This document shows positions 42,258 through 50,200 of a DNA stretch of 64,000 nucleotides, piece after piece. Each line of letters opens with the position of its first letter. Positions within the stretch are counted from its first letter, which is position 1. The translations under genes were made by a program, and so were the position numbers. The notes under the pieces are model-generated. The model was given only the letters and a program-made list of their open reading frames with translations. It was not told the DNA's origin and searched no databases. Source of the DNA: Emticicia soli (GTDB lineage: Bacteria > Bacteroidota > Bacteroidia > Cytophagales > Spirosomataceae); contig NZ_JBBEWC010000009.1 of NCBI RefSeq assembly GCF_037860775.1, forward strand, positions 62,001 to 126,000, given 5' to 3'.

Positions 42258-43511
42258 TTAATTCTTGAAATATCTCGGATAACGCATAAAGCGTAGGCCA
42301 ACTGTAAAGTCTAATCTGCTTAAATCTACGGCATTAACGAGTTTTACAGGGCCTTTACCATCGCTGAAATCCATAGAACTGATTTTACCATAATTATAGC
42401 CTGCCTCCAGGCTCAGAATAATATCTCGGCCTGTAATATCATTACCCAATAAGAAATCTATTCCCAGCGTTGCAGCTCCACCCCAGTTCCAGCCTTTATA
42501 CGGAATCGTAATGCCTTTATAAGAGCCTTTGTCGTTGTAGAAATAGGCTCCAGGCGCCAGACCCAGAATAACCATAGTCTTAAAATCAATACTTTTACGG
42601 AAATAAGCCACAGGGCCTACAAATTTGGTTGAGCGCTTATTACTCAGGCTACCCGAAGCATTTACCAACTCACCGTTTTCTATATATTGAAAATTGATAT
42701 TATCGGCACTGTTTTTACTCTGAAAATTATTGAACATAATCCCGAATCCGAAGTTATCGGTAGGGAAGTACGCAAAGTCGGCGCCCCATGTCCAGCCTCG
42801 TAAAAGCTTTTCTTGATAAAGTCCAAATTGGTCTTCTGTATTAAGTTTTGTGAGCATATTCCCAAAGCCACCTCTTACCCCAACCCTGAATTTAAGATAA
42901 TCGTCATATTCGCTTTTGGTTTTGGGTTCAGCCATTGGGGCAGTCGTTTTATCTTCCTTAGCCACTGCCTCTTTCTGTGGCTTCTGCTGTTTTGCCTCTA
43001 CTTTCTCACTCGATTTTGGATTGGCTGTATTTTCATTTTTGTTAGTTGCTGTCTTATCGGTTTGTTGGGTTTTAGTAGTATTATTGCTAGTAGTTGGCTC
43101 TTTGCTAGTATTTGGTTTAGAAACAATCTTATTGCCTTTAGTGATGATATCGTCAGGATAAAAATCGTATTTAAAATCGGTTACCAGATTCTTAAAGATT
43201 TCATTCCGTAAAACCTTTCCGTTAGGTGCTATATAAGCATAAACAAACCTCGTGGCGGTTTCGTCCAAAATGCGGCATCGAATCTTTTCTCCGGCTTGGG
43301 TTGTTATCTGGTCTCTTTGTCCGAATGACTCACTGGTTGAAAAGAATAGAACTAAGAAAAGTACAAATACTGCTTTGCTTAGAAAGTGGATTTTCCCAGC
43401 CCCTAACAGAAAAGCCTTTGCATATACGAAAAAGCCGTTTCGTATAGCTTTTTTATCTAATTTCAGAAATTCAGGAAACTTTAGGGAAAAGTTGTTAGTC
43501 AATCGTAACAT
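42258..43511 (-). CDS. Outer-membrane beta-barrel-like protein with low-complexity linker
   Basis: A 417-residue protein of no recognised family. A signal-like hydrophobic stretch (about 45-64, LSKAVFVLFLVLFFSTSESF, ending GQ) lies unusually far in, with no in-frame ATG, GTG or TTG just before it, so the start at ATG 43511 leaves a 44-residue leader. A small beta-rich domain follows (about 66-120, GEKIRCRILDETATRFVYAY), then a Thr/Asn/Lys/Glu-rich linker (about 130-205), and a C-terminal barrel (about 210-417, with RVGVRGGFGNM and the aromatic-rich terminus FMRYPRYF). It is probably an outer-membrane protein. A palindrome TATGCATGCATA lies 73 bp upstream. Confidence 0.6.
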   Translation of the reverse strand: MLRLTNNFSLKFPEFLKLDKKAIRNGFFVYAKAFLLGAGKIHFLSKAVFVLFLVLFFSTSESFGQRDQITTQAGEKIRCRILDETATRFVYAYIAPNGKVLRNEIFKNLVTDFKYDFYPDDIITKGNKIVSKPNTSKEPTTSNNTTKTQQTDKTATNKNENTANPKSSEKVEAKQQKPQKEAVAKEDKTTAPMAEPKTKSEYDDYLKFRVGVRGGFGNMLTKLNTEDQFGLYQEKLLRGWTWGADFAYFPTDNFGFGIMFNNFQSKNSADNINFQYIENGELVNASGSLSNKRSTKFVGPVAYFRKSIDFKTMVILGLAPGAYFYNDKGSYKGITIPYKGWNWGGAATLGIDFLLGNDITGRDIILSLEAGYNYGKISSMDFSDGKGPVKLVNAVDLSRLDFTVGLRFMRYPRYFKN

Positions 43512-43583
43512 TTTTTGTTAATACTTTTTGATAGATATACTACCTATTTACAAAAACTATACCGAAAAAACACAATGTGATAT

Positions 43584-43595
43584 TATGCATGCATA
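43584..43595. promoter_or_regulatory. Third TATGC-NN-GCATA palindrome
   Basis: TATGCATGCATA, flanked by T and A to give a perfect 14-bp palindrome. It is single here, unlike the paired sites at the DUF4442 and thiolase genes, and I see no matching promoter over it. Confidence 0.45.
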
Positions 43596-43740
43596 AGATG
43601 TTGATTTTCAGTTATTTATTTAGGTTAAACTAAGCAAAATTAAATACTGCAAGCTAGCCTTATATTTGGTATATAACGATAAAGTCGAAATATCATTTGG
43701 TTTATTAACAAATTATTAACTAAAATTTTGTAGTAAACAC

Positions 43741-43772
43741 TTGACAAGAATCATTTTAATTAGCTATCTTTA
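43741..43772 (+). promoter_or_regulatory. Promoter of the sigma-factor gene
   Basis: TTG(ACA) at 43741-43743, 21 bp spacer, TATCTTTA at 43765-43772 (one mismatch in the -7 box). Leader of about 80 nt. Confidence 0.5.
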
Positions 43773-43858
43773 AACATTCAAAAAAAAACTTCTGAAATTT
43801 AAAACCAAAATATACAATATGATATAAAGCTCTACGTTAACTAAATTGAAATACAGAA

Positions 43859-44464
43859 ATGGGAAAAATCCAAGTTAGCGATAGTGAACTAGTATCATTG
43901 TATATCCGCGGTAATGAAAAGGCTTTTGCCACACTTGTACAACGTTATAAGTCTAAAGTCTATACTACCATTTATCTTGTTGTAAAAGACCAATATGTAG
44001 CAGAAGATTTGCTGCAAGATACTTTTATAAAAGCTGTAGAAGTATTACGTGAAGGTAAATACAACGAAGAAGGTAAATTTCTTCCATGGGTATTAAGAAT
44101 AGCTCACAATTTGGCAATTGACTATTTCCGTAGAGAGAAACGCTACCCTAGCGTAGTGTTTGAAGACGGAAGCAGCGTGTTTAATACACTTGAGTTTGCA
44201 GAAGATTCTATTGAGTCGATGCAAATTAAAAGAGAGTCTCACGAGCACTTAAGAGATTTAATTAAACGTCTTCCTGACCAGCAGCGCGAAGTACTGGTAA
44301 TGCGTCATTATGACGACATGAGTTTTCAGGAAATCGCAGACGCTACTGGTGTAAGCATCAACACAGCGTTAGGCAGAATGCGTTATGCTCTCATTAACCT
44401 TAGAAAAATGATGAGTAAAACAGCATATGCTTATGATACAAACCTTTACCAATACGCAAGATGA
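43859..44464 (+). CDS. ECF-type RNA polymerase sigma factor
   Basis: A 201-residue sigma-70-family factor with only regions 2 and 4. Region 2 covers about 20-95 (NEKAFATLVQRYKSKVYTTI, then AEDLLQDTFIKAVEVLREGK and WVLRIAHNLAIDYFRREKR). Region 4 covers about 135-190 (RLPDQQREVLVMRHYDDMSF, then DATGVSINTALGRMRYALIN). It directs polymerase to alternative promoters. No membrane anti-sigma gene follows; instead a small acidic protein gene overlaps its 3' end by 32 bp. The close coupling suggests that this small protein modulates the sigma factor. Confidence 0.93.
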   Translation: MGKIQVSDSELVSLYIRGNEKAFATLVQRYKSKVYTTIYLVVKDQYVAEDLLQDTFIKAVEVLREGKYNEEGKFLPWVLRIAHNLAIDYFRREKRYPSVVFEDGSSVFNTLEFAEDSIESMQIKRESHEHLRDLIKRLPDQQREVLVMRHYDDMSFQEIADATGVSINTALGRMRYALINLRKMMSKTAYAYDTNLYQYAR

Positions 44465-44669
44465 TGTAATTCGCTATTTGTATAACGAAACATCGAATCA
44501 AGAGAACCAACTCATTGAAGAAGCCTTACTTCATGATTATGATTTACTTGACTTCTACCTCGATTGTGCAGATATCAAAACAGGATTAGACAAAGTTCAA
44601 CTCTCGCCTTCTGACAGAGCGATCGATAAAATATTAGACTTTTCAAGAAATTACCAGCCCAAAAATTAA
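44433..44669 (+). CDS. Small acidic protein overlapping the sigma-factor gene
   Basis: A 78-residue soluble acidic protein. The start ATG at 44433 is taken (MIQTFTNTQDD); ATG at 44427 adds two residues. It begins inside the sigma gene, 32 bp before its end, in another frame, indicating translational coupling. The sequence VIRYLYNETSNQENQLIEEA resembles the helical N-terminal anti-sigma domain but there are no zinc ligands and no membrane segment. The C-terminus PSDRAIDKILDFSRNYQPK is conserved in similar proteins I recall from Cytophagales, also next to sigma genes. Its stop codon falls inside the terminator hairpin. Confidence 0.75.
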   Translation: MIQTFTNTQDDVIRYLYNETSNQENQLIEEALLHDYDLLDFYLDCADIKTGLDKVQLSPSDRAIDKILDFSRNYQPKN

Positions 44670-44690
44670 TTTTTTGGGCTTTTTGTTTTG
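44656..44690 (+). terminator. Terminator of the sigma/small-protein unit
   Basis: AGCCCAAAAA, TTAAT loop, TTTTTGGGCT, followed by TTTTGTTTTG. The stop codon of the small gene lies in the stem-loop. Confidence 0.9.
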
Positions 44691-44730
44691 TATCATTTCA
44701 GGTTTAACCCTAAAATGACACAAAAGCAAA

Positions 44731-44762
44731 TTGGTAAATCTTTAAATCATTCATTACCTTTG
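44731..44762 (+). promoter_or_regulatory. Consensus promoter of aroB
   Basis: TTG at 44731-44733, 21 bp spacer, TACCTTTG at 44755-44762; 24 bp to the ATG. Confidence 0.75.
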
Positions 44763-44786
44763 GTTTTTTAACAAATCAAAGGTAAG

Positions 44787-45812
44787 ATGTCTGTTATTAT
44801 TTCTCCTATCACCGAAAGTTTGCAGAATTTTTTGGGTCAGAAAGACTATTCCCAAATTATTGTTCTGACAGATACCAATATAAAAAAATACTGCTACCCT
44901 TTCATCAAAGATGCTTTACCTAAGCATACGCTCATTACTGTAAAAAGTGGCGAAGAATATAAAAATCTTAACACTTGTGAGCAAATTTGGTCGGCCATGA
45001 CTACTTCTGAGCTAGACCGCCATGCATTGATGATTGACTTGGGTGGTGGAGTAATTGGCGATATGGGCGGTTTTTGTGCTTCAACTTACAAACGTGGAAT
45101 CGACTTTATTCAAATCCCGACTACATTATTAGCTCAGGTTGATGCCAGCGTAGGCGGAAAACTAGGCATCGATTTTCAGGGCTTCAAAAATCATTTAGGC
45201 GTTTTTACTTTGCCTAAAGCAGTGTTGATTGACCCTACGTTTTTAGCAACGCTTTCAGAAAGAGAAAAACGTTCGGGTTTTGCCGAGATTATTAAACACT
45301 GTTTGATACAGGACGGGGAGAAATGGGATGAAATAAGAAGAAAAGATTTAGCGCAACAAGACTTACCTGATTTGATTGCACACTCGGTTGAAATCAAGAA
45401 AAAAGTAGTGGAACAAGACCCCACCGAGAAGGGATTAAGAAAGATTTTGAACTTCGGACATACCCTCGGGCACGCCATTGAAACCTATTTTTTAGATAAA
45501 GGCAAAAAAAAGTTGCTTCATGGCGAAGCAATTGCAACCGGAATGCTCTGTGAGTCGTATATATCTTTTGAAAGAAAACTTATAAACGAACAAACATTAG
45601 CACAGATTGAAGAGTTTATATTTTCAGTATATGGGAAAGTACCGATGAAAGCCGACGACTTTGAGGCAATTATTAAACTTACCCAACAAGACAAAAAGAA
45701 TAAAGGTAAAGAAATACGTTTTTCGCTAATTAATGGTGCAGGTAGTTGTTTATACGATATTGCAGTATCAAAAGGAGAAATGAAAAGAGCTTTGGAATAT
45801 TATGTGAATTGA
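44787..45812 (+). CDS. aroB: 3-Dehydroquinate synthase
   Basis: A 341-residue NAD- and metal-dependent enzyme forming 3-dehydroquinate from DAHP, the second shikimate step. Motifs: DLGGGVIGDMGGFCAS (about 85-100, nucleotide binding), RGIDFIQIPTTLLAQVDASVGGK in part as IPTTLLAQVDASVGGK (about 112-127), the metal ligands in RSGFAEIIKHC (about 160-170), NFGHTLGHAIE (about 222-232) and LLHGEAIATGM (about 243-253). It has its own consensus promoter and is unlinked to aroE in this window. Confidence 0.95.
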   Translation: MSVIISPITESLQNFLGQKDYSQIIVLTDTNIKKYCYPFIKDALPKHTLITVKSGEEYKNLNTCEQIWSAMTTSELDRHALMIDLGGGVIGDMGGFCASTYKRGIDFIQIPTTLLAQVDASVGGKLGIDFQGFKNHLGVFTLPKAVLIDPTFLATLSEREKRSGFAEIIKHCLIQDGEKWDEIRRKDLAQQDLPDLIAHSVEIKKKVVEQDPTEKGLRKILNFGHTLGHAIETYFLDKGKKKLLHGEAIATGMLCESYISFERKLINEQTLAQIEEFIFSVYGKVPMKADDFEAIIKLTQQDKKNKGKEIRFSLINGAGSCLYDIAVSKGEMKRALEYYVN

Positions 45813-45914
45813 CGGTAAAAGGTTTTGGAGAATACTGCACAAGCTATAGATAGGTAAGCTGAAAATGTATATTCATTGTACAGAAACAAGTAAAAATCAA
45901 TCAATAGACTTATC

Positions 45915-45945
45915 TTGACTTTTTATAAAACAGTTACTATATTTG
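45915..45945 (+). promoter_or_regulatory. Consensus promoter of the DUF4136 gene
   Basis: TTG(AC) at 45915-45917, 20 bp spacer, TATATTTG at 45938-45945; about 90 bp to the ATG. Confidence 0.7.
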
Positions 45946-46034
45946 AATAGACGTCGGTCGTGCAATGTAGGTAAGATTGTTTGTAAATGAGTTTAGAATA
46001 AGCTGTATTTAACCAAAAATAATCTGTATGCCGT

Positions 46035-46595
46035 ATGAAAAAATTGTATCTATTCTCTGCTCTTATTGTTTTAGGCTTTGCCTTTTCAAGTTGTAATTCC
46101 CTTAAATTGTTGGTAGATAACGATTACAGTTATGAAACCGACTTTACGAAGTACAAAACCTACAATTTTTTGAATTGTGAAATTGATACTTCATTTGTTT
46201 GTACCGAAATTCAGGACGCTATTCGCCGACAAATGAGAGCACGCGGATATAAAGTAACTGAAAAAGAACCGGGTTTACTGGTAAGTTACAGTATCATTCG
46301 TGACCGTGTAGATTATAAAGGGTATTTTCAGCCTGCTTTAGACCGCTGGGTGAATCATTTCGATGAAGATGATACCTATAAAACACAAAACTTTCATTTT
46401 GGTGGTGGAATGATTCTGGTTTCGTTGCTTGATGCCGAAAGTAGCCGACTCATCTGGCGTGGATACGCTTCTGGTGTTTTCAACAAAAAAGTGAATAAAC
46501 CTATTAATTATTACCGAAGTGTAGTACGAAATATTTTCGACCAATATCCGCTTTTTGCGGCAGGGGAGAAACCACGTAAGATAAACGAGCTTTAA
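46035..46595 (+). CDS. DUF4136 lipoprotein
   Basis: A 186-residue lipoprotein. The signal peptide KKLYLFSALIVLGFAFSSC has lipobox FSSC with Cys20. The mature part starts with VDNDYSYETDFTKYKTYNFL (about 27-46), which is the DUF4136 hallmark, followed by IQDAIRRQMRARGYKVTEKE (about 57-76), and a strand-rich C-terminus containing LDAESSRLIWRGYASGVF (about 133-150). The fold is thought to be shared with outer-membrane assembly lipoproteins; precise function is unknown. It is a single gene. Confidence 0.87.
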   Translation: MKKLYLFSALIVLGFAFSSCNSLKLLVDNDYSYETDFTKYKTYNFLNCEIDTSFVCTEIQDAIRRQMRARGYKVTEKEPGLLVSYSIIRDRVDYKGYFQPALDRWVNHFDEDDTYKTQNFHFGGGMILVSLLDAESSRLIWRGYASGVFNKKVNKPINYYRSVVRNIFDQYPLFAAGEKPRKINEL

Positions 46596-46761
46596 CACTT
46601 TGCTATGAGCGTGTAATATTTCTATCTGATAAAAGTTTGTGTGAAAAATGATTTTTGAGATTTAACCATTTCGGTAATTAGCATTGGGCTGCAAATGTGG
46701 CAGGCCGAAGCATCATAAAATCAAAGAAAATTTGTAAAAAATTATATCCTGTTCATGAAAT

Positions 46762-46788
46762 GAGGAGTGTAACCCATTCCTCGTTTTT
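46762..46788 (+). terminator. Terminator-like hairpin 167 bp past the DUF4136 gene
   Basis: GAGGAGTG / CATTCCTC, 8 bp with one G-T pair, then GTTTTT. Its distance from the DUF4136 stop suggests a long 3' UTR or a short RNA gene. Confidence 0.55.
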
Positions 46789-46795
46789 ATATTTG
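46788..46795 (+). promoter_or_regulatory. -7 box upstream of the structured leader
   Basis: TATATTTG, exact, immediately after the T run of the hairpin; no TTG at -33. Confidence 0.4.
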
Positions 46796-46838
46796 AACCT
46801 TTTTAAACTTTTTATTTGCAGCCGAAAATTGGCTATTT

Positions 46839-46912
46839 TTTGATTAGATAAAGGGAAAAATTAAGTGCGTAGTAGAACTACGGACGAAGTTTTTCTCTGA
46901 AATATAATCAAA
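46839..46912 (+). repeat. Nested inverted repeats in the leader of the ArsC-like gene
   Basis: Outer pair TTTGATTA (46839-46846) / TAATCAAA (46905-46912), middle GAAAAA (46855-46860) / TTTTTC (46890-46895), inner CGTAGT (46868-46873) / ACTACG (46877-46882) with an AGA loop. The three nested stems suggest a folded RNA or a small palindromic element. Confidence 0.55.
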
Positions 46913-46966
46913 TAAATAGTAATTTGCAGGCCAAATAAATAAGTTTAAACAGGTTCTCTATTCAAG

Positions 46967-47323
46967 ATGCTTACAGTTTACGGAATACCCAACTGCGATA
47001 CAGTAAAAAAAACATTAGTTTGGCTCAAAGATAATGGCATTGCCTATCATTTTCATGATTACAAAAAAGAAGGTATCAGCGCCGAAAAACTAGAAGAATG
47101 GCTCACTCAAGTACCTTGGGAAAAACTCCTCAACAAAGCCAGCACTACATTTAAAGAACTATCTCCTGAAGCAAAAAGCGCAATTGTAGATAAGCAATCG
47201 GCTATGCAATTAATGCTCGAAAAAAACTCAGCCATTAAACGCCCTGTGGTAGAAGATGGTAAAGTATTGGCGGTAGGTTTTAAACCCGACCAGTACAAAG
47301 CCATATTTTTTTCTGAATCGTAA
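46967..47323 (+). CDS. ArsC/Spx-family thioredoxin-fold reductase (YffB-like)
   Basis: A 118-residue protein of the ArsC superfamily. The N-terminal YGIPNCDTVKKTLVWLKDN (about 4-22) carries a single active-site Cys (residue 10) and matches E. coli YffB, not ArsC with its downstream Arg triad. The central KEGISAEKLEEWL and the C-terminal NSAIKRPVVEDGKVLAVGFK (about 87-106) are standard. It is probably a glutathione/thioredoxin-linked reductase, with arsenate activity not assured. A folded leader precedes it. The MocR gene on the other strand ends 4 bp after its stop. Confidence 0.85.
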   Translation: MLTVYGIPNCDTVKKTLVWLKDNGIAYHFHDYKKEGISAEKLEEWLTQVPWEKLLNKASTTFKELSPEAKSAIVDKQSAMQLMLEKNSAIKRPVVEDGKVLAVGFKPDQYKAIFFSES

Positions 47324-47327
47324 AAAA

Positions 47328-48791
47328 CTAGCCTATAGCGTTTTTTAGAATCCTTACGGCATCTTCTGTTTCTTTCTGATTCATGGTGGCAAAGCCCATT
47401 CGGCAAGCATTCAGCGTTGCTTGTTCTATTTTATAATTTTGCCCATTGGCTAAATATAAGCCTTGCTTTGCCACTTTTTCAGATAGTGCTAGTAGAGGAA
47501 TGTGCTCATCAAATTTTGCCCAGATAGCCATGCCACCATTCGGTATTTTGAAATCTATTTTATCGCCTAGTTCATCTTTTAATAGTTGGCAGGTAAAATC
47601 ACGTCTTTCTTTATAGACTTTCAAGGCTTTGTTCGAATAGCGTTTCAAATCACCATTTACGAGCATATCAGCCAGACAGTTCTCCATGATCGGGTCGTTT
47701 TGTCGGTCAATTATGCGGCGTACCCTTGTCATTTCTTCAATAATAGCTTCGTTGGCCGCTATATAACCTACCCTGAAAGTAGGTGCAATCTGCTTACTAA
47801 ATGAGCCTACATATATCACCCAGCCGTATCTATCTGCACTTGCAAGAGGCAAAATAGGCGCATTGGTATAATGATAGTCGTAGTCGTAGTCGTCTTCAAC
47901 AATAAAGAATTGGTATTTTTCTGCTAGTGCCAATAGTTTTAATCGTCTTTCGGGTTGTAACGTAACAGTAGTAGGGTGGTAGTGGTGCGATGTTACATAA
48001 ATCATTTTTACTTTTTTGCGCTGGCAAATCTCCTCAATGGCATCTACCTGCAAGCCATCATCATCTACCGGAATCGTAACTAACTCAGCCCCCAGATATT
48101 TAAACGTAAGATTGGCGGCTCTGTAACTCAATTCGCCAACAATGGCTACATCGCCTCTTTGCAGAATCGTAACACCGGCCAGATAAATACCCATCTGGCT
48201 GCCTCGGGTTGTAATAATGTTTTCGGCAGTAGCCTGTATGCCTCGGGTTTCGTTGATATGTTTGGCAAAAAGTGTACGAAACCTGATATTACCCTGTGGC
48301 TCGGTATAACTGATACTAAGTGAGTCGGCATAGCGAACATAATGTGCATAAAGCCTTGCCCATTCTTCTCGTGGAGCTAAGCGTACATCGGGTAATCCAT
48401 CATTAAAAGCCAGGCGCTGCTCAATATTAGGTGGCTGTGCTATGAAATTATTCTGATTTAATCGGCTTCGTAGAATCGTATTAATAGTTGATTTAGGTAT
48501 AGCTTCTGCCAATCTTGCAGGGTTGGGAGTAGGCAGCTTTTGCGCAACAAAAGTTCCTTTTTGCGGGAGCGTCTCAACCCAATTCTGTGACAATAGTTCA
48601 TCATAAGCAGCAATCACAGTTTTGCGGTGTACACCTAAAAGTTCGGCTAATTGCCTGCTGCCAGGCAATCGGGTATTTGTCTGTAAAACTCCGGCCTGTA
48701 TATTTTTAATAATGGCGTTTGAAATCTGCACATAAACCGGAACAGAAGAAGATTTATCGAAAGAAATAAGGCTCTTAAACGGGATTTTCAT
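47328..48791 (-). CDS. MocR/PdxR-type GntR regulator with aminotransferase domain
   Basis: A 487-residue regulator. The N-terminal winged helix (about 10-80: ISNAIIKNIQAGVLQTNTRL, RQLAELLGVHRKTVIAAYDE, and QKGTFVAQ) is of the GntR type. The rest is a fold-type I aminotransferase domain with PLP site residues including YVTSHHYHPTTVTL (about 262-275), DDYDYDYHY (about 298-306) and the Schiff-base Lys in VGSFSKQIAPTFRVGYIA (about 325-342). MocR proteins sense PLP or amino acids. It diverges from an FMN-binding protein and a LysE exporter, its likely targets. It ends 4 bp from the ArsC-like gene. Confidence 0.9.
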   Translation of the reverse strand: MKIPFKSLISFDKSSSVPVYVQISNAIIKNIQAGVLQTNTRLPGSRQLAELLGVHRKTVIAAYDELLSQNWVETLPQKGTFVAQKLPTPNPARLAEAIPKSTINTILRSRLNQNNFIAQPPNIEQRLAFNDGLPDVRLAPREEWARLYAHYVRYADSLSISYTEPQGNIRFRTLFAKHINETRGIQATAENIITTRGSQMGIYLAGVTILQRGDVAIVGELSYRAANLTFKYLGAELVTIPVDDDGLQVDAIEEICQRKKVKMIYVTSHHYHPTTVTLQPERRLKLLALAEKYQFFIVEDDYDYDYHYTNAPILPLASADRYGWVIYVGSFSKQIAPTFRVGYIAANEAIIEEMTRVRRIIDRQNDPIMENCLADMLVNGDLKRYSNKALKVYKERRDFTCQLLKDELGDKIDFKIPNGGMAIWAKFDEHIPLLALSEKVAKQGLYLANGQNYKIEQATLNACRMGFATMNQKETEDAVRILKNAIG

Positions 48792-48844
48792 CTGGACTAC
48801 TTGATGATGTAAAAATGGATGAATATGATAATCCAGTGAAAATA

Positions 48845-48852
48845 TACTTTTG
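48845..48852 (+). promoter_or_regulatory. -7 box of the FMN-binding protein gene
   Basis: TACTTTTG, exact, 39 bp before the ATG; it lies in the 100 bp between the divergent MocR gene and its neighbour. Confidence 0.45.
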
Positions 48853-48891
48853 TAGCATTATTAGCTATTTATCTTTTATACTTTTTCAATT

Positions 48892-49557
48892 ATGTATCCG
48901 GTTACACCTAATACCAAAATCAGCAGAAGTGCCAAAAGAGGTGCTTATGATGAAGCAACCATCAACGAAATTTTAGACGAGGGTCTATTATGCCATATTG
49001 CTTATGTGCAAGATGGCCAGCCAATGATGATACCTACGGGCTATTGCCGTATTGGTAACAAAATTTATATCCACGGTTCAGTGGGTAGCCATTTTATGCG
49101 CAATCTGGCAGACGGACGAAAGGTTTGCCTCACGGTTTCGTTTCTTGATGGCTTGGTATTGGCACGTTCGGCTTTTAGCCATTCGGTTAACTATCGCTCT
49201 GTTGTGATTTTCAGCCCTGCTACTGTAGTAACCGATGAGCAAGAACGTTGGGCTGCACTAGAAGCTTTTACAAACCATGTTATTCCGGGGCGTTGGGCAG
49301 AGGTCAGAGAACCTAGCGCCAAAGAAATGAAAGCCACTATGGTTATTTCTTTTGTGATAGAAGAAGCATCTGCAAAAGTAAGAACAGGAGGGCCAAACGA
49401 TGATGAAGAAGACTATCAAGTACCAGTCTGGGCCGGAGTTTTACCTTTAAAATTACAAGCGCAAACACCTATAACCGACCCTAAAATGTTATTTGAAATG
49501 CCAGTGCCTAGTTATGTATTGAACTATGATAAGGCTGCTAAACCAAAACAAGACTAA
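48892..49557 (+). CDS. Pyridoxamine 5'-phosphate oxidase-family (FMN-binding split barrel) protein
   Basis: A 221-residue flavin-binding protein similar to NimA-type PNPOx proteins. It starts with NTKISRSAKRGAYDEATINE (about 7-26) and continues with LLCHIAYVQDGQPMMIPTGY (about 34-53) and IYIHGSVGSHFMRNL (about 60-74), which contribute FMN contacts. LVLARSAFSHSVNYRSVVIF (about 91-110) is a conserved family block. The exact substrate is unknown. It is divergent from the MocR regulator, an arrangement that points to regulation by PLP. The LysE gene starts 4 bp after its stop. Confidence 0.87.
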   Translation: MYPVTPNTKISRSAKRGAYDEATINEILDEGLLCHIAYVQDGQPMMIPTGYCRIGNKIYIHGSVGSHFMRNLADGRKVCLTVSFLDGLVLARSAFSHSVNYRSVVIFSPATVVTDEQERWAALEAFTNHVIPGRWAEVREPSAKEMKATMVISFVIEEASAKVRTGGPNDDEEDYQVPVWAGVLPLKLQAQTPITDPKMLFEMPVPSYVLNYDKAAKPKQD

Positions 49558-49561
49558 AATA

Positions 49562-50197
49562 ATGATACCTGTTAAAGAACTTCTGGTGTTTGCTTTGGCG
49601 GCCTTTGGTTTGGTTATTACACCCGGCCCAAATATGATTTACCTCGTTTCTCGTGTTGTTACACAAGGGCGTTGGGCTGGGTTTATTTCATTGCTTGGGG
49701 TAGTGGCAGGCTTTCTGATTCATATTATGCTGGTTTCTTTTGGCCTAACGGCTGTATTGTTGACAATTCCGTATGCTTACCTATTGCTCAAGTCAATGGG
49801 TGTTTGTTATCTTTTATATCTTGCTTTGCAAGCCATTTTACCTAACAGCTCAGGGCTTTTTGAACTAAAACAAGGTTTGGCAAATGATACACCCCGTAAA
49901 TTATTTAGTATGGGTTTTCTGACAAGTATGCTTAATCCCAAAATTGCGGTTTTCTATTTATCATTTTTTCCACAATTCATTAATGTGGCATACGGTTCAA
50001 TACTTAGTCAAAGCCTAGAGTTAGGCTTTACTCAGGTATTTATTAGTTTTTCGGTAAATTTTCTTATTATTCTAAGTGCTTCAAGAATGACTAGCTGGTT
50101 TGCAAGAAACCCTTTCTGGATAAAAATACAAAAATGGTTTATGGCGAGTGTTTTGGCGGGACTAGCAATAAAAATGGCCTTCGAGAAGGCCAAATAA
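49562..50197 (+). CDS. LysE-family amino acid exporter
   Basis: A 211-residue permease with about six hydrophobic segments. ATG at 49562 (MIPVKELLVFALAAF) is chosen; an upstream start at 49526 would overlap the previous gene by 32 bp and add 12 residues unlike the family. The hallmark ITPGPNMIYLVSRVVTQGRW (about 20-39) and the central SMGFLTSMLNPKIAVFYLSF (about 118-137) are typical of RhtB/LysE proteins that export amino acids or related metabolites. With the PNPOx gene and MocR regulator it may form an amino-acid/PLP-linked unit. Confidence 0.9.
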   Translation: MIPVKELLVFALAAFGLVITPGPNMIYLVSRVVTQGRWAGFISLLGVVAGFLIHIMLVSFGLTAVLLTIPYAYLLLKSMGVCYLLYLALQAILPNSSGLFELKQGLANDTPRKLFSMGFLTSMLNPKIAVFYLSFFPQFINVAYGSILSQSLELGFTQVFISFSVNFLIILSASRMTSWFARNPFWIKIQKWFMASVLAGLAIKMAFEKAK

Positions 50198-50200
50198 TTA

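Larger units (their letters stand above)
43512..43858. other. 347 bp intergenic region upstream of the sigma-factor gene
   Basis: The region separates the divergent beta-barrel and sigma-factor genes. It holds a TATGCATGCATA palindrome (43584-43595), an isolated TATATTTG (43661-43668) inside a 6 bp inverted repeat TTATAT/ATATAA, and the sigma gene promoter at 43741-43772. No additional open frame is convincing. Confidence 0.55.
46596..46966. other. 371 bp intergenic region with terminator, promoter box and structured leader
   Basis: No convincing gene frame is seen. A terminator-like hairpin lies at 46762-46788, a -7 box at 46788-46795 and nested inverted repeats at 46839-46912, all before the ArsC-like gene. 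The first 165 bp after the DUF4136 gene show no clear element; a small RNA ending at the hairpin is possible but I see no promoter for it. Confidence 0.55.
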
